Counted from the first letter of the stretch, positions 1 through 5,883 are shown. The stretch is DNA of 8,962 bases from Alphaproteobacteria bacterium (GCA_024279745.1 JAJRRE010000229.1:1-8962); one strand, 5' to 3'. Notes: generated from the sequence alone by a model not told the origin. Translations and numbers: made by a program.

Positions 1-147
1 CTGGCCAGCCCCTATGCTCTGGTCCTGGCGTTCTGCTTTATTCTTTACATCAACCGCTTTCAAATCCCGCCGGAAGAAGCGGCCATGACGGTTTTATTTG
101 GCGATCAATTCAGCGACTATAAATCCCATGTGCGCCGCTGGTTATAA
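1..147 (+). CDS. C-terminal end of an isoprenylcysteine/phospholipid methyltransferase-family membrane protein (5' truncated)
   Basis: Reading frame 1 is open from the window edge to a TAA at 145-147, giving 48 residues. A hydrophobic stretch (LASPYALVLAFCFILYI) is followed by RFQIPPEEAAMTVLFGDQFSDYKSHVRRWL. An RF.I..EE...... FG..(Y/F)..Y...V.RW(L/I) tail is the hallmark of the ICMT/PEMT-like SAM-dependent methyltransferases: the EE pair and the Tyr-x-x-x-V-x-R-W end belong to the cofactor/active-site region next to the last membrane helix. In bacteria these enzymes methylate lipid or small-molecule substrates, and the substrate cannot be inferred here. The N-terminal part lies outside the window. 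The next gene on this strand is about 400 bases away, so the two are probably not one operon. Confidence 0.72.
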   Translation: MASPYALVLAFCFILYINRFQIPPEEAAMTVLFGDQFSDYKSHVRRWL

Positions 148-241
148 TCCAGTGCTTGGCTTGTTTGTTCATTAGGGTTTGCGGCTCGAAATAAAAGCCA
201 CGCTGAATAAAGCGTTGGTCGTGCCGTTACCGCCTCGCGAC

Positions 242-288
242 ACTGCCGCGATGTGACTTTTGTCACAAGGCAGTTAAAGAGCGGCAGT
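242..288. repeat. Nested inverted repeats with two competing outer arms
   Basis: ACTGCC at 242-247 can pair with GGCAGT at 269-274, enclosing the TGTGAC/GTCACA stem. The longer ACTGCCGC at 242-249 can instead pair with GCGGCAGT at 281-288. There is no T-run after either hairpin on the + strand, so it is not a standard terminator of the upstream gene. It may be a cruciform-like operator region or a leader RNA fold. Confidence 0.4.
252..267. promoter_or_regulatory. Perfect Crp/FNR-superfamily palindrome (TGTGA-N6-TCACA)
   Basis: The sequence TGTGACTTTTGTCACA is a perfect inverted repeat and an exact match to the TGTGA-N6-TCACA core bound by Crp-like regulators. It is centred about 295 bases before the transporter start. 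No clean -10 lies at class II distance (289-294 reads TATGCC), so the promoter it would control is not fixed. It could instead be only the tip of the hairpin described for 242-288. Confidence 0.5.
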
Positions 289-412
289 TATGCCGACGCA
301 CCGAAACATCAAGCGCGCTCGTTATAAACTTATGCCGGTATATTTTTAAGCTGCGACAAATGCAGCGATCATCGCGCGCGCTTAATCCAGATCAAATTCA
401 AATCGTTTTTGC

Positions 413-428
413 GGGTCGATAACGACCC
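413..428. promoter_or_regulatory. Short inverted repeat GGGTCG-ATAA-CGACCC
   Basis: This is a perfect 6-bp inverted repeat with a 4-base centre, 127 bases before the transporter start and just after a tandem TCAAAT pair (392-403). It could be an operator or a small leader hairpin. No regulator gene lies beside it, so the assignment is only positional. Confidence 0.25.
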
Positions 429-540
429 AAGCAGCAGGCGCTCGGCATCTTGCCGGGTTTGCTTTTGCATTCACACGCCGCTTTGGATGTCACGTCACCC
501 TCAGTAAGTCCTGCGGCGAAACTCTTAACGCAACGCTTGA

Positions 541-546
541 AGGAGG
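541..546 (+). promoter_or_regulatory. Strong Shine-Dalgarno AGGAGG that fixes the transporter start
   Basis: AGGAGG lies 8 bases before the ATG at 555. The frame is open further upstream to an ATG at 450, but that one has no purine-rich site, and the extra 35 residues look neither hydrophobic nor like the family. This decides for 555. Confidence 0.8.
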
Positions 547-554
547 TTTGCTCC

Positions 555-2138
555 ATGTCAGCACAAACGAAATCATTGCTCAGCCGGGCAATGACAAAAC
601 AATGGTCTTTTCTTTGGGCCGGGATAGCATTTGGTATTGCACAGATCATTTATATGGTTGGTCTGTGGGTGCAAAAGGTTGAGACCGGTCACGCGCCGTC
701 GCTTAAACCGATTACCGTTACGACGGATCTTGGCAAAATGTTTCGCGGGTTAGAAGTGGCAATTTATAATGTCTTCGCGCTTCCCGATTTTGAGCTTTAC
801 GGCAAAGCTCTTGATGGTGTCGCCTCAACTGGCGGCGCCTTTATTCCCGGCGTCGGCTGGCCCATTGTCGGCATGATGATTGGCGGCTGGCTAGTAACGC
901 GCGCGGAAAAAGAAAGCCGCATCTGGGCGCATTATCCGGCCAAAGTTTTATTGGTGTCGTTCATAGGCGGCATGTTGTTCAGCTATGGCACAAGGCTGGC
1001 CGGCGGCTGTACGCTTAATCATCTGCTGGGCGGAATTCCGCTGCTCAACATCCATTCCTTTATCACGGCAGTCTTCATGGCAATTGGCGGCGCCATGGCC
1101 TTCTGGGTGATGAGCCGCACCGGTATTGCGCCCTATTTCAAACATCAAGAAACACTGCGTTATGCCAAGAATAACGACAAAGGCGAAGCGGCTACCTATC
1201 AGGCGGGTTATAACGGCACGAGACGGCCGATTTTCTGGCTCGCACTCGCCTTTTCTGTCGCCATGTTCGGGACGGCGATTTATGGCGGCTTGTTTAATCC
1301 TGAAAGTCTGCAGCATTTGAAAAATGGTTCGATGATTGCGTTTTCCAAATCGCTTGATGCCAAGGGCTGGTTCTATGTCGCGGCGACATTGTCAGCGGGG
1401 ATCGTTGCCGGTTTTGGTATGGCAAAAAGCGGCTTCGGTACTGAGTGTTCGCTGGTCTCCATGGAAGTAGCGCAGCCTATGACCAATAATGACGCGCGCT
1501 TTGCTAAACTGGGCGTACCGCGCATCACTCGCACGTTAATGCGTGGCTATCTGCCATTGATCGGCATTGTCGCGTCCTGGGTTGTGATGCTTGGCTTCAT
1601 TGTCGTCGTCTGGACCTTGTTTGATGTCGGGCCAGCCTTTTCCGGCGCGCTGAAATATCAAACCACCGTTGGCAATCTGATCGGCGGGTTACTGCTGGGC
1701 ATGGGCGCGGTGATGCTAATCGGCTGCGAGATTCGCTCCTACATGCGCATCGGCATGGGATATCTCAACACCTGGGTGGGCTTCATGGGCTTTGCCATCG
1801 GCTATCTGCCGTTCACATTGTTCTATGACGCGCATAAGGCGTTCTTGCAAAACACGCTGCTGATCGAGACCTATAAATGGTATGAGTACATTTCGCCAAA
1901 CTCAATTGCCGGGCAGAAATTGGTGCTTGGTTTGTGGTGGGTGGCGCTTGCTGGACTATTGGTGTTCCTGGTTCGGTTGGGCGCGCGCAATACAGGCGCA
2001 TCGATTGGCGCCCTCCTGCACCACAACACTGAAGATCTTGAAGTGGCACTTGAGGTCAAAGGCAAGAATAATGGCGGCCGCATTGGCGATGTGACCGTGC
2101 CGCAGCCGGTGCCAGCCGGTATCGTCGCAGCTGAATAA
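555..2138 (+). CDS. YeeE/YedE-family transporter (probable thiosulfate/sulfur-compound uptake)
   Basis: This 527-residue polytopic inner-membrane protein belongs to the YeeE/YedE (DUF395) family, whose characterised TsuA-type members import thiosulfate through a cysteine-lined path. It has about ten or more hydrophobic segments, for example around 18-38, 98-114, 130-147, 168-186, 226-245, 272-290, 332-356, 373-392, 402-424 and 456-474. The family's glycine/cysteine signatures are AGGCTLNHLLGG (Cys152), SGFGTECSLVSME (Cys298) and MLIGCEIRSYMRIGMG (Cys391). These three are the only cysteines in the protein, which fits a functional relay. It is longer than the roughly 350-400 residues common in the family, with a hydrophilic insert at about 195-225 and a soluble C-terminal tail from about 480. 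No TusA/SirA sulfur-carrier gene follows, although one often does in this family, so the substrate (thiosulfate, or possibly another sulfur or selenium species) is inferred. A strong terminator follows, so it is probably monocistronic. Confidence 0.85.
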   Translation: MSAQTKSLLSRAMTKQWSFLWAGIAFGIAQIIYMVGLWVQKVETGHAPSLKPITVTTDLGKMFRGLEVAIYNVFALPDFELYGKALDGVASTGGAFIPGVGWPIVGMMIGGWLVTRAEKESRIWAHYPAKVLLVSFIGGMLFSYGTRLAGGCTLNHLLGGIPLLNIHSFITAVFMAIGGAMAFWVMSRTGIAPYFKHQETLRYAKNNDKGEAATYQAGYNGTRRPIFWLALAFSVAMFGTAIYGGLFNPESLQHLKNGSMIAFSKSLDAKGWFYVAATLSAGIVAGFGMAKSGFGTECSLVSMEVAQPMTNNDARFAKLGVPRITRTLMRGYLPLIGIVASWVVMLGFIVVVWTLFDVGPAFSGALKYQTTVGNLIGGLLLGMGAVMLIGCEIRSYMRIGMGYLNTWVGFMGFAIGYLPFTLFYDAHKAFLQNTLLIETYKWYEYISPNSIAGQKLVLGLWWVALAGLLVFLVRLGARNTGASIGALLHHNTEDLEVALEVKGKNNGGRIGDVTVPQPVPAGIVAAE

Positions 2139-2190
2139 GCCCGGTTAGGTGTTCAGCCAAATAGAACATTTGAATAAGTCAATGAAAACG

Positions 2191-2227
2191 AGAAGCGCCA
2201 GCTATAAGGGTTGGCGCTTCTTTTTTA
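2191..2227 (+). terminator. Rho-independent terminator, probably bidirectional
   Basis: AGAAGCGCCA (2191-2200) pairs perfectly with TGGCGCTTCT (2212-2221), leaving an 11-base loop, and the T-run extends from 2221 to 2226. It lies about 50 bases after the transporter stop. On the minus strand the same stem is followed by a TCGTTTTC tract, so it may also stop the convergent cyd operon. Confidence 0.85.
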
Positions 2228-2234
2228 TGGGCAA

Positions 2235-2290
2235 TAGTTCATGGCCATTAGTTCATGGCGAAAAGTTTTGGCCGAAAAGTTTTGGCCGAA
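2235..2290. repeat. Degenerate 14-bp tandem repeats
   Basis: Four 14-base units lie head to tail. Two carry TAGTTCATGGC (2235-2245 and 2249-2259). Two are identical copies of GAAAAGTTTTGGCC (2260-2273 and 2274-2287), followed by a broken GAAAAA start. The period stays at 14 across the change of unit, so all four probably came from one slipped ancestor. The array lies between the terminator and the end of cydX, in DNA with no credible gene. Confidence 0.6.
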
Positions 2291-2391
2291 AAAAAATGAT
2301 GTGGAAGAGCTTGGGCCGAAGAGTATTATCACGGCGAAGCAGTATTCAGACTATTTCCTCATCACCGTTTAACTACCGGCAACCCAGCAAC

Positions 2392-2535
2392 CTATTTTTC
2401 ATTTGCCTTGGCGTGCTGCGCGGTGGCGGCTTCGGCGGCTCGGTCGCCTTCGTCCATCAACTCAAGCCACATGGCATTTAGAATGGCAACGGCGACCGCC
2501 AGACCCAACCCCAATATCCATGAAAAATACCACAT
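2392..2535 (-). CDS. cydX: CydX, small subunit of cytochrome bd oxidase
   Basis: This 47-residue protein starts MWYFSWILGLGLAVAVAILN and continues AMWLELMDEGDRAAEA. MWYF(A/S)WILG is the diagnostic CydX start. Residues 3-24 form a single membrane helix, and Glu25 matches the conserved glutamate after the helix in Escherichia coli CydX. CydX packs against CydA and stabilises the di-haem site of the oxidase. The tail after residue 30 is hydrophilic and rich in Ala and Glu. AAAGGA lies about 8 bases before the ATG. It is the last gene of the cyd operon, 70 bases beyond cydB; that gap also holds a 5-bp hairpin (2551-2566) and the palindrome at the cydB stop. Its small size means automated gene callers often miss it. 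Confidence 0.93.
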   Translation of the reverse strand: MWYFSWILGLGLAVAVAILNAMWLELMDEGDRAAEAATAQHAKANEK

Positions 2536-2595
2536 TATTGATTTTCCTTTGCTGACGTCGCTCAGCTAAACGTTTTGCACTGGGCCCACTGCACC

Positions 2596-2609
2596 TTGAG
2601 CCGGCTCAA
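2596..2609. repeat. Perfect 14-bp palindrome over the cydB stop codon
   Basis: TTGAGCCGGCTCAA is self-complementary over its whole length and overlaps the cydB TGA at 2606-2608. As RNA the arms would fold only as a small hairpin. It may be an operator-like or processing element, or chance. Confidence 0.3.
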
Positions 2610-3754
2610 TATGATTCCTTGCTGCCAAGCAGCGCTTCAAGATTTACCTTGCCGCGAATGATGTAATAAACCCATGACGTGTAAGCGATGATCAGCGGCA
2701 TGAAAATGATCGCGGCGACGAGCATGATGAATAAGGTCAGATGAGACGAAGAGGCGTCCCAGACGGTCAAACTGGATGCCAGGTGCGACGACGAGGGCAG
2801 CAGGAACGGGAACATGGCAAAGCCCTGCGTTGCGATCACGCCGGTGATTGCCGCCGAGTTGATCACCAATGCCAACCGCCCGTTGCTCGCGCGAAGCATT
2901 ATCGCAGCTAGAGCCATTCCGCCGACACCGACTATTGGCGCCAGCCACATCCACGGCGCGTTCCAGAAATTGACCATCCAGGCGCCGGACTGCAGCACTA
3001 CGGTCTTGGAGAGCGGGTAAGCCGGGCCACTAGGATCTACGCCTGATTGAATGGCATATTCGTTGATCAAGCCGAACCACACCATAAGTCCGGCCAGAGC
3101 AAATGAAGCGGCGCCAATGAAGCCTGAGATTGAGCCGAAACGGATAGAGCGGGCTTGCACATCGCCATCGGTTTTGATGCACAGCCAGGCGGCGCCCTGC
3201 TGCACGATCATGGCCACGGAAATTACCCCGGCAAGAAGGCCAAACGGATTGAGCAAGGATAAGAACCCGCCGCCATAGGTCGCGCGCATGTCCAGGTCGA
3301 ATTCAAATGGGACGCCTTGCAAGACATTTCCCATCACGACGCCGAACAGGAAGGGCGGTAACACGCCGGAGATAAACAGGCCCCAGTCCCAAAAACTGCG
3401 CCACAGCGGGGAGGGGTTCTTGGATCGGTACACCAGACTGACCGGGCGTATGATTAGCGCCGCCAACACTAAAAACATGCCGACATAAAGTGCAGAAAAT
3501 GCAGTGGCGTAAAGCGTCGGCCAGGCGGCAAACAAAGCCCCGCCGGCCAGCACGAACCAGACCTGATTGCCTTCCCAGACCGGCCCGATGGAATTGATCA
3601 TAACGCGGCGCTCATCATCGGTTTTGCCGGCAAAGGGTATGAGCGCCCCGACGCCGAAATCAAAGCCGTCCATCACGGCAAAACCGATCAGCAAGAACCC
3701 CATAAGAGCCCACCAGATCAGTTTCAGTGTTTCATAGTCAAGAGGCGGTACCAT
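2606..3754 (-). CDS. cydB: Cytochrome bd quinol oxidase subunit II (CydB)
   Basis: This 382-residue protein, close to the E. coli length of about 379, supports the haem-bearing subunit I in the bd oxidase. That enzyme oxidises quinol and reduces O2 to water in the inner membrane without pumping protons. The N-terminus (IWWALMGFLLIGFAVMDGFDFGVG, residues 13-36), NSIGPVWEGNQVW (54-66), the GGALFAAWP block and PSSSHLASSLTVWDASSSHLTL near the C-terminus are classic CydB sequence, with eight to nine membrane helices. The E. coli His-Trp-Asp (NSIAPHWDGNQVW) is Val59-Trp60-Glu61 here, so the acidic proton-path residue is conserved only as Glu. A modest AAGGT site precedes the ATG. The gene lies 126 bases after cydA and 70 before cydX in the same direction. 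Confidence 0.96.
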   Translation of the reverse strand: MVPPLDYETLKLIWWALMGFLLIGFAVMDGFDFGVGALIPFAGKTDDERRVMINSIGPVWEGNQVWFVLAGGALFAAWPTLYATAFSALYVGMFLVLAALIIRPVSLVYRSKNPSPLWRSFWDWGLFISGVLPPFLFGVVMGNVLQGVPFEFDLDMRATYGGGFLSLLNPFGLLAGVISVAMIVQQGAAWLCIKTDGDVQARSIRFGSISGFIGAASFALAGLMVWFGLINEYAIQSGVDPSGPAYPLSKTVVLQSGAWMVNFWNAPWMWLAPIVGVGGMALAAIMLRASNGRLALVINSAAITGVIATQGFAMFPFLLPSSSHLASSLTVWDASSSHLTLFIMLVAAIIFMPLIIAYTSWVYYIIRGKVNLEALLGSKESY

Positions 3755-3770
3755 GTTTGACCTTGCGTTA

Positions 3771-3796
3771 AAGAAAAAAGATAAAACTCAGTTTTA
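3771..3796 (-). other. Weak terminator-like hairpin between cydA and cydB
   Basis: Reading in the direction of transcription, TAAAAC-TGA-GTTTTA is followed by TCTTTTTTC about 17 bases before cydB. The stem is all A-T except one pair, so it is too weak for efficient termination. It could attenuate or mark processing between cydA and cydB. This is an inference from shape only. Confidence 0.25.
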
Positions 3797-3880
3797 ATCA
3801 CTTTGTCGGCGTTGGATAAGTGCAGCTGCGGTAGCGTGCCAAGAAAGATCGGCGTCGCGCTATAAACTGCATCACGCAGG

Positions 3881-5452
3881 TTACGGCATTACATGTAACG
3901 GTCTGGCGGCAATCTGGTCGTCGGTGTTATGACCCAAATAAGCATCGGGCCCACGCCGGATATACTTTATAATGAGATACAGATCGACAACAGCCAGCGC
4001 CGAATAAAAGATCACAAAACCGGTGATAGAAAAAGTTAGCTGGCCGACGGAGACATTGGAGACGCCAAGGAATGTCGGCAATATGCCCTCAATGACCCAG
4101 GGCTGGCGGCCATATTCTGCAACAATCCAGCCCAGTTCCGACGCGATCCACGGAAACGGCAAGGACAGCAAGGCAATCCATAGATACCAGCGGTTTTTCT
4201 CAAATGAGCGCCGCGCCGACAGCACAAAACCAACCCCGAACAAAAGAATAAAGAACATGCCAAGCCCGACCATGATGCGAAACGACCAGAACAGCACAAG
4301 CACATTGGGGACGGTATCCCAGGCGGCCAGTTCGATGTCTTTTGGCGTAACGTTCTTGATCTCCTTCATGCGTTTTTTGAGCAGCAAGGCATAGCCCAGA
4401 AATTTCCCGTCGATCTCCATGATTGCAAGTGCGGCCTTGTTGGTTTTATCCTGGCGCAGTATTTGCAGGGCCTTATAAGCGCGCAGACCCCGCTTGACAT
4501 GGCCTTTGGTCTTTTCGACCAGATCCTTTATGCCCAGAACTTCCGTGTTGATGCTGCGGGTCGCAATCAGGCCAAGCAGCCACGGAATTTTTACTTCAAA
4601 GCTGTTCTCGCGGCGCTCAACATCTGGCCAGGCAATAAGATTAAACCCCGCAGGCGGTGGATGAGTTTCCCATTCGGCCTCAATCGCGGCAAGTTTCATT
4701 TTTTGGTGCTCGGTGGCGGCGTAGCCAGATTCGTCGCCCAGCACGACCACCGACAAAGCCGAAGCCAGGCCGAAACTGGCCGCCACGGTCATTGATCGCT
4801 TGGCAAATTCCCGGTGCCGGCCTTGCAGGAAGTAAAACGCGCTGACTGCCAGCACAAAGATTGACCCGGTCACATAGCCCGCCGATATCGTATGAACAAA
4901 TTTCGCCTGGGCCACGTCGTTGAATATAATCGCGTAAAAATCGGTTACTTCCATGCGCATGGTTTCAGGGTTGAACGCCGCGCCGACAGGATTTTGCATC
5001 CAGCCATTGGCGATCAAAATCCACAGGGCCGAGAAGTTGGAGCCAAGCGCCACCAGACAGGTCACGATAAGATGACCGACTTTCGACAATCGGTCCCAGC
5101 CAAAGAAAAACAGACCGACAAATGTCGCTTCCAGGAAAAAGGCCATCATGCCTTCAATGGCCAGCGCCGCACCAAAGACATCGCCGATATAATGGGAAAA
5201 ATATGCCCAGTTCGTTCCAAACTGGAACTCCATGGTGATACCGGTGGCGACGCCCATGGCAAAGTTGATGCCAAACAGCACACCCCAGAATTTGACCATG
5301 TCCTTCCAGATCGCCCGGCCGGTCATGACATAGACGGTTTCCATGATGACCAGCAATATCGATAGGCCAATGGTCAAAGGCACAAACAAAAAGTGATATA
5401 GCGCCGTGATCGCAAATTGTAACCGTGACAACTCAACGATGGTATCGCTCAT
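3881..5452 (-). CDS. cydA: Cytochrome bd quinol oxidase subunit I (CydA)
   Basis: This 523-residue membrane protein carries haems b558, b595 and d and the quinol site. Residues align with E. coli CydA with an offset of one: His20 (b595 ligand, LQFAITALYH), His187 (b558, FVHTISAGYVTG) and Met394 (b558, FRIMVGLG). Glu100 and Glu108 lie in AIEGMMAFFLEATF, and AEYGRQPW contains Glu446. The Q-loop begins GDESGY (239-244) and keeps Lys253 and Glu258 in KLAAIEAEW. It is followed by the long C-terminal Q-loop insertion (about 290-385), so this is the long-loop CydA type rather than the short-loop CIO type. The start ATG overlaps the cydP stop as ATGA, which implies translational coupling. It works with CydB, CydX and CydP. 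Confidence 0.97.
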   Translation of the reverse strand: MSDTIVELSRLQFAITALYHFLFVPLTIGLSILLVIMETVYVMTGRAIWKDMVKFWGVLFGINFAMGVATGITMEFQFGTNWAYFSHYIGDVFGAALAIEGMMAFFLEATFVGLFFFGWDRLSKVGHLIVTCLVALGSNFSALWILIANGWMQNPVGAAFNPETMRMEVTDFYAIIFNDVAQAKFVHTISAGYVTGSIFVLAVSAFYFLQGRHREFAKRSMTVAASFGLASALSVVVLGDESGYAATEHQKMKLAAIEAEWETHPPPAGFNLIAWPDVERRENSFEVKIPWLLGLIATRSINTEVLGIKDLVEKTKGHVKRGLRAYKALQILRQDKTNKAALAIMEIDGKFLGYALLLKKRMKEIKNVTPKDIELAAWDTVPNVLVLFWSFRIMVGLGMFFILLFGVGFVLSARRSFEKNRWYLWIALLSLPFPWIASELGWIVAEYGRQPWVIEGILPTFLGVSNVSVGQLTFSITGFVIFYSALAVVDLYLIIKYIRRGPDAYLGHNTDDQIAARPLHVMP

Positions 5453-5643
5453 GGCATAATGTCCTGTTGCGGCGCCAACAAATGTTGGCCGACAGTTTTG
5501 GGAGAAATTTCAATTCGATTGGCGGGATGGAAGAAAGCGTAGAACAAGATCATCAGTGCTATCACCTTGACAATCAGCAAAATGGTGATTTCTCGTGCCA
5601 GTGAGGGGCGAAAGAAAAACCGGCCAAAGGGCAGTGTCGACAT
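5449..5643 (-). CDS. cydP: CydP-like putative small subunit of cytochrome bd oxidase
   Basis: This is a 64-residue protein with a basic N-terminus (FGRFFFRPSLAREI), one membrane helix at about 18-38 (EITILLIVKVIALMILFYAFF) and a short periplasm-type tail, HPANRIEISPKTVGQHLLAP. The pattern R-E-I-x5-V-K-x10-FF followed by R-(I/V)-x-(I/V)-x5-V-x-x-HLL is that of the small proteins named CydP, found directly before cydA in several proteobacteria and annotated as putative oxidase subunits. Its role is inferred from that position and not established. AAGGAG lies about 11 bases before the ATG; a closer upstream ATG (10 bases 5') is out of frame. The TGA overlaps the cydA ATG by four bases. It is the first gene of the operon, which ends with a second small subunit, cydX. 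Confidence 0.8.
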   Translation of the reverse strand: MSTLPFGRFFFRPSLAREITILLIVKVIALMILFYAFFHPANRIEISPKTVGQHLLAPQQDIMP

Positions 5644-5691
5644 GAAATTGCATCTCCTTTCGGCGCGGCTGCGATGGAGTTGTGGGAGTTC

Positions 5692-5720
5692 ATCCTATTC
5701 AGTGCGCCGACATTAGGCAA
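5692..5720 (-). promoter_or_regulatory. Candidate sigma70-type promoter for the cyd operon
   Basis: On the minus strand TTGCCT (5720-5715) and TAGGAT (5697-5692) are 17 bases apart, each matching four of six consensus positions. The spacing to cydP leaves a leader of about 40 bases. The FNR box would then lie roughly 120 bases upstream of the start, too far for class II activation. The assignment is weak. Confidence 0.22.
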
Positions 5721-5801
5721 GGGGCGGTATTGGCTCAATAATGGACCTGTTGGGTTGGCGCCGCACCTGCCCCGCCGCCGTTCATAGTCACTGCCCTATC
5801 A

Positions 5802-5815
5802 TTGATGCGCATCAA
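5802..5815. promoter_or_regulatory. Perfect FNR/Anr-type box between usp and the cyd operon
   Basis: TTGAT-GCGC-ATCAA is an exact match to the FNR consensus TTGAT-N4-ATCAA and extends to a 16-bp perfect palindrome (5801-5816). FNR-family proteins (FNR, FnrL, Anr) bind this when oxygen is low. The site lies between two divergent genes: 68 bases before the usp start and about 160 before cydP. Nitric-oxide-responsive Dnr/Nnr regulators bind a very similar site. Confidence 0.88.
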
Positions 5816-5837
5816 TACCTTCACTCGCGCAAACTCC

Positions 5838-5850
5838 CATAATTGTCACA
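5838..5850 (+). promoter_or_regulatory. Predicted class II FNR-dependent promoter of the stress-protein gene
   Basis: CATAAT at 5838-5843 differs from the -10 consensus at one base. If the start is 7 bases after it (position 5850), the FNR box centre falls at exactly -41.5, the classical class II position where the activator replaces a -35 element, and no -35 is visible. The leader would be 34 bases. A short palindrome ATTGT-C-ACAAT (5842-5852) covers the -10 end and the predicted start. Confidence 0.65.
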
Positions 5851-5883
5851 ATCTGAAAACGGCTGATGATATTGGAGGCGAAA

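Larger units (their letters stand above)
148..554. other. 407-base non-coding leader upstream of the YeeE/YedE gene
   Basis: I find no convincing gene here. The segment holds a Crp-type palindrome within nested inverted repeats (242-288), two AT-rich -10-like stretches (TATAAA at 323-328 and TATATT at 339-344) without good -35 partners, a short CG-alternating run (373-381), a tandem TCAAAT pair (392-403) and a 6-bp inverted repeat (413-428). An open frame in phase with the transporter starts at 450 but has no ribosome binding site. The length and number of symmetric elements suggest a regulated promoter with a long untranslated leader. Confidence 0.5.

Noticed and set aside
373..381. Alternating CG run as a Z-DNA element
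   Set aside because: Nine bases are too short to support a structural claim in GC-rich DNA.
450..554. N-terminal extension of the transporter from the ATG at 450
   Set aside because: There is no ribosome binding site before 450, and the extra residues do not resemble the family. AGGAGG sits at the right distance before 555.
948..1316. 122-codon frame antisense to the transporter
   Set aside because: It lies entirely over well-supported coding sequence and shows no family signature.
2149..2481. 110-codon + strand frame after the transporter
   Set aside because: It starts 5' of the terminator hairpin and reads through it, then the 14-bp repeats and the antisense of cydX. Its composition is unlike a real protein.
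4892..5365. 157-codon frame antisense to cydA
   Set aside because: It is a shadow of a highly conserved cydA reading frame, with no recognisable domain and no start signal.
5767..5815. Class II FNR promoter for the cyd operon on the minus strand
   Set aside because: At the required distance from the box the sequence is GC-rich with no -10. The nearest TATGAA is about six bases too close.
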